Source of the DNA: a virus | IMG/VR virus record: IMGVR_UViG_3300038954_000212 | Span: 1 to 47,133 of that record | Length of the DNA stretch: 47,133 nucleotides | Direction: 5' to 3' (one strand) | Part shown: positions 13,757 through 21,702 of the stretch, piece after piece | How positions within the stretch are numbered: the first letter of the stretch is position 1 | Layout of the letters: the number at the start of each line of letters is the position of its first letter | The notes under the pieces: model-generated | Databases searched by the model: none | Told to the model about the DNA's origin: nothing | The model's input: the letters and a program-made list of their open reading frames with translations, nothing else | Program-made: the position numbers and the translations under genes

Positions 13757-15180
13757 TTTTTTTGCCCCCTTGTTATTGCCTTATGATACACTGTAGTATA
13801 TTTTTTGTCAATTTTGTTTTTCAAAATATGAGTCCATATATAATATGCACCACGATGGTCAATGCCGTTCATTTTTGCAAGATTTATAGCTTGCTTTAAA
13901 TTTGTAGCCCGGCGGGCTATCTCAAGGATCAATTTGTTTTTATCAAGCTTATTTATATTTTTAATAGAAACAAGCTTACCTTCTTTCTCCTCAGGCAATT
14001 CCATTGTACCCTTGCTGAATGTCCAAACAAACCCGCAATATTCGCACTCTTTCACAGTCCGGGCAACTGGGCGCTGGCATTGCGGACAACGCTTGTATGC
14101 TGACAGCTCTTTTTTCTTTTTACGTTTACCTTTGAGGCTCCACTCTCGAAAATCGTCAGGAAGTCCATGTCGCTCCCAATTGCCGACGTGGTCAAGAATC
14201 ACGGCTCCCTGTTTGCCTTCATGTATTCTTAATACTCTACCTACCTGTTGTAGGAAGACAATCAAGCTTGCTGTCGGCCTCAGCATTATCAAACACTCAG
14301 CACCCTTTATATCGACACCCTCACCAAGAAGCTCACACTGTATAAGCAATTCGAGGTCTCCAGTTTTCAGCCCCTTTATACTGTTGTCGATATCATCTTT
14401 TGGCATTTTAGAGTGCACGGCTTTTGCTTTATACCCTGCATCAATAAATTGCTTCTCAACATGCTCGCAGTGAGCAATCGACACACAGCAAACAATCGAC
14501 GGCCTACGGTCAGCGTATTTTCTGTAATGTTCAACGGCTGACCCTGTGATATATTTTTTATCAACAAGCTCAAGCGATTGTTTTTTGTTGTAATCACCGC
14601 CGGTTTTTTTTGCACCTGACATGTCTAAGACTTGCGGAGCAAAATAATCATAATCAGACAGATAATTGCCTTCAATCAGTTCTTTTACCTGTGGACCTGT
14701 AATAAGCTCCTCTGCAATGTCATTCAATGGGCTGCCGTCAGTTCGTTCCGGGGTTGCGGTTACTCCAAGAACCCGCGCTGTCGGCCAAGCTTCAAATATT
14801 TTGCGGCTGGAATTTGCGGTTGCGTGATGGAATTCATCATATAGTATTATTTCGGGGTCTGGCAGTTTGTCAATTCTGCGTATCAATGTTTGAATACTAC
14901 ACACTTGCACCCTGTATTTTATGTACGGAAAACCGGCAGCTATAATGCCATGTTTTATACCAGCCTCTTTTATTTCGTCAGAAAGTTGTTTCACAAGTTG
15001 TTTGCGGTGTGCAACGACGTAAATTGTTTTTTTGCTGTCAAGATGATTTTCAATTACGGTCCGAAGCACACGAGTTTTTCCGGATCCAGTCGGCAACTGC
15101 AAGCACAATGATCGTTTCCCGATCTTCCAGCACTTTTCAATTGTCTCTACTGCGTTTTTTTGATGCGGCCATAAGCTCAA
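13753..15180 (-). CDS. SF2 DEAD/DEAH-type helicase with zinc ribbon
   Basis: A 475-residue helicase: Walker A LPTGSGKT (29-36), motif II YDEFHH near 114, motif III VTATPERTDG, motif V region LGEGVDIKG and motif VI QQVGRVLR. A C-terminal zinc ribbon (CPQC, CEYCG) follows near 365-385, with a further basic helical tail. This is the RadD/XPB-like layout used by phages for branched-DNA unwinding. The start is TTG at 15180, overlapping the previous stop as TTGA, with GGGGAG upstream. It lies in the replication operon. Confidence 0.9.
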   Translation of the reverse strand: MSLWPHQKNAVETIEKCWKIGKRSLCLQLPTGSGKTRVLRTVIENHLDSKKTIYVVAHRKQLVKQLSDEIKEAGIKHGIIAAGFPYIKYRVQVCSIQTLIRRIDKLPDPEIILYDEFHHATANSSRKIFEAWPTARVLGVTATPERTDGSPLNDIAEELITGPQVKELIEGNYLSDYDYFAPQVLDMSGAKKTGGDYNKKQSLELVDKKYITGSAVEHYRKYADRRPSIVCCVSIAHCEHVEKQFIDAGYKAKAVHSKMPKDDIDNSIKGLKTGDLELLIQCELLGEGVDIKGAECLIMLRPTASLIVFLQQVGRVLRIHEGKQGAVILDHVGNWERHGLPDDFREWSLKGKRKKKKELSAYKRCPQCQRPVARTVKECEYCGFVWTFSKGTMELPEEKEGKLVSIKNINKLDKNKLILEIARRATNLKQAINLAKMNGIDHRGAYYIWTHILKNKIDKKYTTVYHKAITRGQKK

Positions 15181-15428
15181 AATAACTCCCCTTGTTTTGA
15201 TGGTAAATATTTTTTAATTACAGGACGGAAATAATCATAAACCATTTTTGCCTGTGGTTTTGTCAAGTCAAGTTTGTTTAAGAACTTGCTTGCCCGCGTT
15301 GCGTACTTGCTGTAAAAACTATTAGACATTTCACCGTACAAAAAATCTTGCAACAGAAGCAATTCAAGGCGCTCACGTCCCGGCCGCCACTTATTGCAAT
15401 AGTCAATCCAGTTATTTATTATTTTCAA
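15177..15428 (-). CDS. Small replication-operon protein
   Basis: An 83-residue basic helical protein (DYCNKWRPGRERLELLLLQD, LTKPQAKMVYDYFRPVIKKY). I place the start at TTG 15428, where it overlaps the primase-helicase stop as TTGA. The longer reading to 15563 lies inside the primase gene. Its stop overlaps the helicase start in the same way. Its position between primase-helicase and helicase suggests a small replication accessory. Confidence 0.5.
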   Translation of the reverse strand: MKIINNWIDYCNKWRPGRERLELLLLQDFLYGEMSNSFYSKYATRASKFLNKLDLTKPQAKMVYDYFRPVIKKYLPSKQGELF

Positions 15429-18136
15429 AACGGCGGACCATCCAGTGCCTCGGCTGCATCTAGCTCCCTGTATCGTTTCGCTATTCCCGCAAACCGAGTC
15501 GGGCCTTTTGTCTCCGAACAAAAATCCAATCTTGCTAATATTTTCCCGTAAAAAGTACTCCATGGCGTCTCCTTTAACATTTTGCGTATTGCCGGGTGTG
15601 ACATTGCTATACGTATAACATAACCAGCATCAGTATAAGCCGGTTTTATTCCGTATTGCTCAAGCTCTTTTTTCACTTTTTTATACTCAATGCCTTTTAA
15701 TTCAATAACCTCATAACTCATGGTTGAATGTTTTGCGGCATACCAATACGAAAGCGCAGCTCCGACGGTACATCGTACAGATTGATGTTCTCCTTGCAGC
15801 TCAATACGAGAAGACAATATCTCGTCTAAACACAGCTCTTCGTCCGTTTTTTCTTCCGTCTCGCCGAAAATTGTTTTTATACCGAGCTCCTCAATCCACT
15901 GTGCAGCCTGCGCGGCTGAAATTGCATTATCATTCTGTGACATCCAGCACCCGCCAAGCAGCGCACCGATTTGGTCACCCTGCCGCTTTGTCCCGAGAAC
16001 GTCCGCGCATTGCTCAGACAGTATCATTATAGATTTTTCGATCTCGTTCCAGAGTTTCAAAGTCCGTGCGTGATACGATCGAACCCACGACGGTGTAAAT
16101 ATTTCAATTGCTTTTTCGAGTTCTCGAAACTTTTCTTGATGTTTGTCTATGTTTGTTTTCGAGTTTGCACCAAGTACAATTTCAGTAAACCTTGAGCGGT
16201 CAGCCCCATGTTTCATTGCAGCGCCGATACTTGCAAACAATGCCATCGACTGCACATACCAAGCGCGGCCTTCACCATCCACAGTGCCGTGCAGTGTTGC
16301 GGCTCCAGTGTTGCTTGATCCTTCCCGGAACATCCTCAAGTTCTGTTCTATTTTCTCGGCAAGCGCCGGATTGTCGCTTTCCATTTCGTCCATGATCGTT
16401 GCAATAGAATTATTTCCAAGAGCGTTTCTAATACCAGCAGGGCTTGAAGTACCGCGGGCAAATATACCGAAATTGTTACCAACAATTTTATTTGCAATAT
16501 TCTCCAGTGTCCACGTTTTACCAGTGCCGAGCGGACCAGTTAACCAGACATACGGCCGCCATTTCAGCAAACCTCCGAACGGGGCAAGTGTCAACCAACC
16601 GGCAAGTATTTGCGCGTATGTTTCTTTTTTCCAAGATATTTTTTTACAAACATCGGTCAGCTTTTTCGCTTCGGCCAAGTCGAGCGGATCAGTTGTCTGG
16701 TACGGAAGCTCTTTGTCGCGCTGATAAATATAATCACCTGGAGACTCGTACAATTCTCTTGTTTTGCCTTCGACAATCAATTCTTTTCCGGTATTTATTA
16801 CAATCTTGCCGCCGTCTTTCCAAGCGCCTGTACCTCGGATTTTTGAGCTGTCAAAAATTGGTTTTGCCTCTGCAATACGTGCAATTGTGTTAATTGCACA
16901 ATCCCAAGCTACGCCACCAGCCTCACGTTGGAAATATTCTGCATACTGATTTTTGTCTTGTAATTCCATCAATGTATTCTTGCTGAGCGATTTCATAGTC
17001 AGGTATGTAATTGTTTTTTTACCATGCGGGTAGAATGCAATCTTGCCTCCGGTCGTATATCCGAGTATCTCAAAATTGAACGTGCGCTCATCATCGACAA
17101 ATCCGGAGTCGACTTTGTCTTCATTTGCTTCATTTTCAATAAGATATTTTAGCTCCTCGGGTGACCAGCCGTCTTCTATTGCGTCGGCATGATCCCAGCC
17201 CTTCTTGACGTTCTGCGGTGGATATACAATATTCAGTTTTATATCATATTCACTGCATACATGTTTTATTTTTTCAATCGAGCGCCTGCCGGGTATGTCT
17301 GCATCGAAACAATACCAGATTTCGTTCCCCTGTAGCTGCTTCCAGTCCTGCTTGTCGATAGCATTTACTCCGCCATACCAGCCAAGGCATACAAACCACT
17401 CTCCGATAAAATCACGGACAGCGCTTGCAGCTTTTTGGCCCTCGTAAAGAAGTATTTTTTTATTCGGTTGCGCTTCAACCTCATCAATTCCAAACAGCGG
17501 GTACTTTCCCTGTGGCGCTTTGGCTCTCCATCGATATTTTCTCCCGTCGCTCCATAACGTAAACGGCCTGTCCTGTTTTTTGCCGTCCTGAAAAAACCTG
17601 CATACCCATAATACAATTTTATTATTTACCTTAAACGACCAGAACGCTTTTGCCTCACCCCAGTTTTTGGCATACCAAGTCACGTCAAGTTCTGGCGGTT
17701 CTGCAATACCTTCGGGGACATACTCGAAGTTTGACCAGTACCCGCCCTCTGTTTTTTTTCTTTTTGGTATTTTGAACGTGTCTTTACTCGACGGGAAGTA
17801 ATCCGGATCGTGAGCAATCAATATTTCCTTTGCTGCCTCAACCTGTAACGCACGATCCGGATTTTTATATTTTGTAGTTCTGCTTTGCAATACCGACTTG
17901 TTCAGATATGCGAACAGGCTAACAGCGTCACCGCCGCGCGCAAGATGATCGTCCGGGCAAGCAAAGTCACACCACGCCCCGGTCTCGAGATTGAAGCTGA
18001 AACTCCCTTTTTTGCTGTCTGTTCGTGTTGGATTTGTCGCAACCCACTCGTCACCCCGCTTTATTCCATCAGGAAGCCAAGCGCGCACCAAACCCATACC
18101 GAGCGCGTTCGCCCTCGGAAATAAATCCTCCGACAT
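15425..18136 (-). CDS. Primase-helicase (Toprim plus AAA+ ATPase)
   Basis: A 903-residue protein. The N-terminal part has a zinc-like or CHC2-like segment (TGAWCDFACPDDHLARGGDA near 53). A Toprim domain follows, with LLYEGQKAAS near 230 and WYCFDADIPGRRS near 275. The C-terminal half is an AAA+ helicase with Walker A LTGPLGTGKT near 530, then IMDEMESDNP. It would prime and unwind the phage origin. No DNA polymerase gene is visible in the window, so the phage appears to depend on the host replisome. ATG 18136 with AAGGAT upstream. Confidence 0.85.
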   Translation of the reverse strand: MSEDLFPRANALGMGLVRAWLPDGIKRGDEWVATNPTRTDSKKGSFSFNLETGAWCDFACPDDHLARGGDAVSLFAYLNKSVLQSRTTKYKNPDRALQVEAAKEILIAHDPDYFPSSKDTFKIPKRKKTEGGYWSNFEYVPEGIAEPPELDVTWYAKNWGEAKAFWSFKVNNKIVLWVCRFFQDGKKQDRPFTLWSDGRKYRWRAKAPQGKYPLFGIDEVEAQPNKKILLYEGQKAASAVRDFIGEWFVCLGWYGGVNAIDKQDWKQLQGNEIWYCFDADIPGRRSIEKIKHVCSEYDIKLNIVYPPQNVKKGWDHADAIEDGWSPEELKYLIENEANEDKVDSGFVDDERTFNFEILGYTTGGKIAFYPHGKKTITYLTMKSLSKNTLMELQDKNQYAEYFQREAGGVAWDCAINTIARIAEAKPIFDSSKIRGTGAWKDGGKIVINTGKELIVEGKTRELYESPGDYIYQRDKELPYQTTDPLDLAEAKKLTDVCKKISWKKETYAQILAGWLTLAPFGGLLKWRPYVWLTGPLGTGKTWTLENIANKIVGNNFGIFARGTSSPAGIRNALGNNSIATIMDEMESDNPALAEKIEQNLRMFREGSSNTGAATLHGTVDGEGRAWYVQSMALFASIGAAMKHGADRSRFTEIVLGANSKTNIDKHQEKFRELEKAIEIFTPSWVRSYHARTLKLWNEIEKSIMILSEQCADVLGTKRQGDQIGALLGGCWMSQNDNAISAAQAAQWIEELGIKTIFGETEEKTDEELCLDEILSSRIELQGEHQSVRCTVGAALSYWYAAKHSTMSYEVIELKGIEYKKVKKELEQYGIKPAYTDAGYVIRIAMSHPAIRKMLKETPWSTFYGKILARLDFCSETKGPTRFAGIAKRYRELDAAEALDGPPF

Positions 18137-18151
18137 GTTAAATCCTTTTTA

Positions 18152-18436
18152 CTATTCGTCGTTGTTTATTGCGTTTGAAAGCCTGAGATTGATAACCTCG
18201 TTTGCGTGTCGCTTTTTTGCGGCCTCCCAGATTTTAACCGCCTCGGACCTATCAAGCCCAAGTAGCAAAGCAACTTTGGCGAAGACACGGAAAGATACAA
18301 GCGCAGGAGTTTTCACAGCCCTGAAAGCATACGCGCGGTCACAACCGACCCTCTCGGCTATATCACTATAGCTAAGTTCTGATTTTTGTTTTGCTTTTGC
18401 CACTTTCATAATGTCAGTATAGTCCGTTTCTTTCAA
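18152..18436 (-). CDS. HTH DNA-binding protein
   Basis: A 94-residue protein with a helix-turn-helix (LSYSDIAERVGCDRAYAFRAV, about residues 21-41) of the XRE/phage-repressor type, followed by helices FRVFAKVALLLGLDRSEAV. TTG start at 18436, AAGGAG upstream. A candidate regulator for the palindromic operators at 20038-20073, 21661-21678 or 21745-22095; which one is not shown by the sequence. Confidence 0.7.
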   Translation of the reverse strand: MKETDYTDIMKVAKAKQKSELSYSDIAERVGCDRAYAFRAVKTPALVSFRVFAKVALLLGLDRSEAVKIWEAAKKRHANEVINLRLSNAINNDE

Positions 18437-18440
18437 ATCG

Positions 18441-18611
18441 TCAACACTCCTTTTTTAGTTTGCCAGTCCAGCCCATGCCGTAAAAGTCCTGCGGCACCGG
18501 TTCCGGGATTTTTATTTTAATTACTTCATGTCCGCAATCTTGGCATTTTTTATATTCATACATACAGCTGACACTTTTACCGCAATTATCACATCTGTAT
18601 TCTATCCTCAT
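18441..18611 (-). CDS. 56-residue zinc-ribbon protein
   Basis: A small gene: ATG 18611 with TTGGAG overlapping the end of the amidase gene. IEYRCDNCGKSVSC and KKCQDCGHE form a four-cysteine zinc ribbon resembling the FmdB family. A Pro-rich stretch and a basic C-tail follow. Role unknown; such proteins often bind nucleic acid or regulators. Confidence 0.65.
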   Translation of the reverse strand: MRIEYRCDNCGKSVSCMYEYKKCQDCGHEVIKIKIPEPVPQDFYGMGWTGKLKKEC

Positions 18612-18612
18612 T

Positions 18613-19245
18613 TTACGCACTCCAAATATTATTTTTAAACCGTTCCCACTCTTCCGGAGTTTCGACCCAAGGCGCAGGACAAATCTTTCGAGTTACATCG
18701 TAATGTCTGTATACATCTGCTGTCGTTAAATTGTATTTACTCAATAAATATTTACATAACAATTGAGCCTTGTATATTGTGTTTCGATGGAACACACCAG
18801 GACCTTTCCATTTAACGTGACACAGCTCAATTCCTATCGTGCAATCGTTCGGATACGGTCCAAGCTCCGGGGCGTAATAATCCTCAGCGCCGACATGGTA
18901 CGCCATTTCGTTTTCAGGAATCACCTGCGTCGTCGAGTTTTCGTCAATTATGAAGTGTGCCGATGCGTACCTGTTTCCAGTTTCTCCCAGGCGTTCAAAA
19001 TAACGAGCAACAGCGGTGTCGCTCTGACCCACCGCGCCAACCCAATGCAACACAATACCACGAACAGACTCAAGTTTCGTACACGGCCTGGACCATTTAT
19101 TCGGAGTTAAAAAGGCCTCAGTTATTCCATAATTTTCATAATTTTTTTGGATTCGTTTTTTAAGCCTCTCTACATCATTTTCTACATGCTCAAGATAATT
19201 ATTTACTGGCCGTTTAAAAACCCTTGCTAATTTCCATGTATTCAA
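18613..19245 (-). CDS. N-acetylmuramoyl-L-alanine amidase endolysin
   Basis: A 210-residue Amidase_2 (PGRP-type) enzyme. VRGIVLHWVG gives the first zinc His, SAHFIIDEN follows, then GIELCHVKW, and HYDVTRKICPAPW gives the second His and the catalytic-loop Cys-Pro. It cleaves between muramic acid and L-alanine. A basic helical N-terminal extension (WKLARVFKRPVNNYLEHVE) has no signal peptide, so export would need a holin. I place the start at TTG 19245, overlapping the previous stop as TTGA with GGAGG upstream. It is unusual for the endolysin to lie in the early leftward operon, far from the other lysis-type genes. Confidence 0.88.
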   Translation of the reverse strand: MNTWKLARVFKRPVNNYLEHVENDVERLKKRIQKNYENYGITEAFLTPNKWSRPCTKLESVRGIVLHWVGAVGQSDTAVARYFERLGETGNRYASAHFIIDENSTTQVIPENEMAYHVGAEDYYAPELGPYPNDCTIGIELCHVKWKGPGVFHRNTIYKAQLLCKYLLSKYNLTTADVYRHYDVTRKICPAPWVETPEEWERFKNNIWSA

Positions 19246-19592
19246 TTTTCTACCTCCCGCCTTAATCTGTCGTAACAATGCTCGACAAGCATGTCCGCAT
19301 ATATAGCAACGTCAGCCGCTTCAAGCATTGTTGCGTAATACGATACCTGCCTTCGTTCAGTCTCATCAAACAGTTCGTTCATTTCCTCGTTTATTTTTAC
19401 AAGGAGTTCGTTTAGTGTATATTTAGACCACGGGCCATGTTTTTGTCGGGCTATCATTTTACGCAGCTTGACACTTGCTGCAATCCTAAAAAGTCTCTTA
19501 TAGTTTCGCTCTGACCTCGACTCGCGGATAACGATATACAGCATAACGCCGCCAACTATAAGTAATATAATATTTGCAATCAAAAGTATCAC
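19242..19592 (-). CDS. Membrane-anchored MazG-like (all-alpha NTP pyrophosphatase-like) protein
   Basis: A 116-residue protein with an N-terminal membrane helix (LLIANIILLIVGGVMLYIVI). The cytosolic domain contains KINEEMNELFDE and, about 25 residues on, MLEAADVAIYADML. Together they give the ExxE...ExxD metal-binding pattern of MazG/HisE-type NTP pyrophosphatases. GTG at 19592 overlaps the previous stop (GTGA) and has GGAGG upstream, so I prefer it over 19610. If active it would hydrolyse a nucleotide at the membrane. The motif is clear but the domain is short, so activity is inference. Confidence 0.55.
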   Translation of the reverse strand: MILLIANIILLIVGGVMLYIVIRESRSERNYKRLFRIAASVKLRKMIARQKHGPWSKYTLNELLVKINEEMNELFDETERRQVSYYATMLEAADVAIYADMLVEHCYDRLRREVEN

Positions 19593-19783
19593 CTCTTTGC
19601 CTCCTGCCACCCAAGCCAGAAGCCTATTACCATATTTTTCGCTCCGTTGGTTGGAGCCTTGCCCTGGAGCGATTTGTAATATGCTTCAAACTCTTTCATG
19701 AATTCTTTGCAAGCGGGTTGTTTTTTTCTCGCCTTCCAGTCTGTGGTAAATAACAGATTTATTATTTTTTCGGTTTCAGTCAC
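19589..19783 (-). CDS. Small unknown protein
   Basis: A 64-residue protein with GTG start at 19783, GGAGGG eight bases upstream. A helical N-terminus (EFMKEFEAYYKSLQG) is followed by KNMVIGFWLGWQEAK, a pattern seen in small phage proteins of unknown role. It overlaps both neighbours. Confidence 0.5.
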   Translation of the reverse strand: MTETEKIINLLFTTDWKARKKQPACKEFMKEFEAYYKSLQGKAPTNGAKNMVIGFWLGWQEAKR

Positions 19784-20012
19784 ACTCAATACCCTCCAAA
19801 AAATCACTATCATATTTGTCAATAAATATATTACAAAACCATCTTATGTTTTTAATTGCATCGACCTCCTGTCTAAGTAAGTCCTCACGACAATTTTCAG
19901 GTCGCCTCAGCTGGTCGCGAACAAAGCCCGTCTGTTTTATGCTCTCAAGATCATCAAGCAGATCTTCAATATCGTTTGCAAGCCGTCTGTATTTTTTATC
20001 AGGATCATTCAT
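19776..20012 (-). CDS. First gene of the main leftward operon, unknown function
   Basis: A 78-residue acidic helical protein (RRLANDIEDLLDDLESI) with ATG at 20012 preceded by AGGGGTAGG. The in-frame extension to 20045 would begin within the promoter, so it is excluded. It is the first gene after the promoter at 20036-20064, a usual place for an autoregulator, but no DNA-binding motif is evident. Confidence 0.55.
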   Translation of the reverse strand: MNDPDKKYRRLANDIEDLLDDLESIKQTGFVRDQLRRPENCREDLLRQEVDAIKNIRWFCNIFIDKYDSDFLEGIECD

Positions 20013-20035
20013 GTAACCTACCCCTATTGCTAATA

Positions 20036-20073
20036 ATAATACCACGTTGACCCTGTGTTGTCAACGTGGTATT
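20036..20073 (-). promoter_or_regulatory. Leftward promoter buried in a 14-bp perfect palindrome
   Basis: A perfect inverted repeat (20038-20051 with 20060-20073, arm AATACCACGTTGAC, 8-base loop) contains, on the minus strand, TTGACA (20059-20064), exactly 17 bases, and TATTAT (20036-20041). A protein dimer on the palindrome would block the promoter. The same repeat also lies just after the stop of the 20079 gene and could act as its terminator hairpin, although no T run follows. Confidence 0.75.
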
Positions 20074-20078
20074 TAAGT

Positions 20079-20969
20079 TTATTTTACGATGCTGGATTTT
20101 AATTTATCAAATCCGTACGGTTTACGCTCTGCCTGCTCCATCATTTTAATTACATCGAGTACAGGCATTTTGCTGTCAGGATCAATTCCGTGCTCACTGC
20201 ACCACTGGCGTATACCTGCATAACAAGCTCCGGTCAGTCTGTGATACCGTTTCGCTGTAAGCATTTCGTCTGCGTGTATATTATTTTTTTTGTAATACCG
20301 GCGATGTTTTTTATATACACCAGTAACAGCCTTCTTGAGAGTGTCGGCGTGGTAAGTAAGCTCGCCAAGCTCGGCGACAAATCCGGCTTTTATTTTGTAA
20401 TTATATCCGCGTCCTTTTTCTAGCCACACGGCGTTGTAGACCGTAACGCCTTCTATCTGTCTGATTTTTTTACATTCAATATTGAGAAGTCCGTCAAACT
20501 CTGTCCGTTCAATGTCACGTACTCGCATGTTGTAAGGCATATTGAAAACATGGTTGTATTTTTTTATGCGGTAATTCTTATACGAACCGCCGTATGTTTC
20601 ACCATCAGTATATTGCGTATTGTGGAATGTTGGAGAAGCCTTGTCTGTTATGAGCACGACAACATCGCCATGCGCTGCAGTTTCAATGTTCTGTTCAAGA
20701 TACTCTTTCCAGTCGTTTGCAATTTTTCGTTCGAGTCGTTCCGCAAGCTCGGCGTGATAATTCTGTAAATATGGATTATCTTGCCTTGCTGCAAATTCAT
20801 CCCTAAGTTCTTTCAGCATATCGACCGCTTGTTTTTTATTCAGACCATCATTCTTGTACTTTCGGGTTTTGACATACTCAAGCATTTCCATGTCTTTTTT
20901 TGTACGATACCACCAAACTTTATTCCAGATTTGTTTTACTGCTCTTTTCTGTTGTTTTGTAAGTTCCAT
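20079..20969 (-). CDS. Unknown early protein with shared-type leader
   Basis: A 296-residue basic protein, not recognised. The N-terminal helical region (about 1-95) has many Lys/Arg/Trp (KQIWNKVWWYRTKKDMEML). The middle is beta-rich (DVVVLITDKASPTFHNTQY) and the C-terminal part has YHRLTGACYAGIRQWCSEHG with two cysteines. Its leader carries CTGGCGAG and a CGC-GGAG element like those before the genes at 21610 and 36996. ATG 20969 with AAGGAG upstream. Confidence 0.55.
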   Translation of the reverse strand: MELTKQQKRAVKQIWNKVWWYRTKKDMEMLEYVKTRKYKNDGLNKKQAVDMLKELRDEFAARQDNPYLQNYHAELAERLERKIANDWKEYLEQNIETAAHGDVVVLITDKASPTFHNTQYTDGETYGGSYKNYRIKKYNHVFNMPYNMRVRDIERTEFDGLLNIECKKIRQIEGVTVYNAVWLEKGRGYNYKIKAGFVAELGELTYHADTLKKAVTGVYKKHRRYYKKNNIHADEMLTAKRYHRLTGACYAGIRQWCSEHGIDPDSKMPVLDVIKMMEQAERKPYGFDKLKSSIVK

Positions 20970-21008
20970 AATTTTTCTCCTTGCGTTTACTCGCCAGTTT
21001 AAATATTT

Positions 21009-21037
21009 GCCGGATTAAAGGCTTCCGGCGGGCCTTT
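21009..21037. terminator. Overlapping hairpins between early genes
   Basis: Two alternative stems occupy 21009-21037: GCCGGA/TCCGGC and AAAGGC/GCCTTT. The second is followed by a T run on the plus strand, so it would stop rightward transcription. On the minus strand it gives a weak terminator after the 21044 gene. Mutually exclusive stems could also allow attenuation before the 20079 gene. Confidence 0.45.
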
Positions 21038-21043
21038 TTTTCT

Positions 21044-21610
21044 TTACGCATACCATGAACAGTAATAATCTTCCTTTCCGTCCCATCGTGAACCGATACC
21101 ATTTATATAACTTCCAGTAATCCTTTTTGTTATTACTTCTTCATTTTCTTTAAAGCTGTCTTTTACCGGTTTTACCATACTGCTCATGGAGCTTTCTGCC
21201 TTCATGGTTTCGTTATATATTTCTTTCAGTTTTATTGTCATACCTTTTTTCTCTACCACTTGTCGGCTTGTAACGTTTGTCTGATCGTAACCCCATGAAT
21301 TAACAAATATGTCTCCGACCTTTACGGTTGCCGCAAATTCATTTGCTTCTTGTTTCTGTTTTTCTTTAAGTTCTTTTTTGTAACGGATTGCATTTAAAAT
21401 GCTTTTTACTGTTTTGATGTAGTCTTCTGCTTTAAGGAATATATTATACTTATTTTTTGGCTTTGCTCCTCGACCTGAGAAGATATAACCTTTCCAGCAG
21501 GGCTTTCCGTTGTATGTATGCTGCTTGTAGTATACTCGGACATTTTCTGTCTTGTATTCAGTCTTTGTAAACCCGTCTGCCTTCATTGTGTCTTCAAGTA
21601 TAAAATTCAT
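21044..21610 (-). CDS. First leftward early protein, unknown function
   Basis: A 188-residue basic protein starting at ATG 21610 with GGAGG upstream; the longer frame to 21658 reads through the leader. The N-terminal domain (about 1-85) includes YKQHTYNGKPCWKGYIFSGR. Then come a Lys/Glu-rich helix and a small beta domain (VKVGDIFVNSWGYDQTNV) of the type found in short phage proteins with a KOW-like turn. No family recognised. Early position directly at the divergent control region suggests a host-takeover or regulatory job. Confidence 0.5.
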   Translation of the reverse strand: MNFILEDTMKADGFTKTEYKTENVRVYYKQHTYNGKPCWKGYIFSGRGAKPKNKYNIFLKAEDYIKTVKSILNAIRYKKELKEKQKQEANEFAATVKVGDIFVNSWGYDQTNVTSRQVVEKKGMTIKLKEIYNETMKAESSMSSMVKPVKDSFKENEEVITKRITGSYINGIGSRWDGKEDYYCSWYA

Positions 21611-21639
21611 AACAACCTCCGCGTTTTTGCTCGCCAGCA
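21608..21639 (-). promoter_or_regulatory. 32-base leader identical to that at 36994-37025
   Basis: The minus-strand leader from TGCTGGCGAGC through the ribosome binding site CGCGGAGG to the ATG is identical over 32 bases to the leader of the acidic protein gene at 36996. A diverged version precedes the 20969 start. Conservation of untranslated sequence while the proteins are unrelated suggests a post-transcriptional control element or duplicated expression unit. Confidence 0.7.
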
Positions 21640-21660
21640 ATTTTGATGATTTATTCAATC

Positions 21661-21702
21661 ATCTTATGTATATAAGATAATCTGTTTCTGTTTTTTTGTC
21701 AA
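21661..21702 (-). promoter_or_regulatory. Leftward early promoter with palindromic operator
   Basis: On the minus strand TTGACA (21697-21702), 17 bases, TATCTT (21674-21679). The perfect 7-4-7 palindrome ATCTTAT-GTAT-ATAAGAT (21661-21678) overlaps the -10 and transcription start, a plausible repressor site. Confidence 0.7.

Noticed and set aside
18152-18436. Lysogeny repressor with integrase
   Set aside because: The HTH protein is small and no integrase, excisionase or attP-like site was found in the window, so a temperate lifestyle cannot be claimed.
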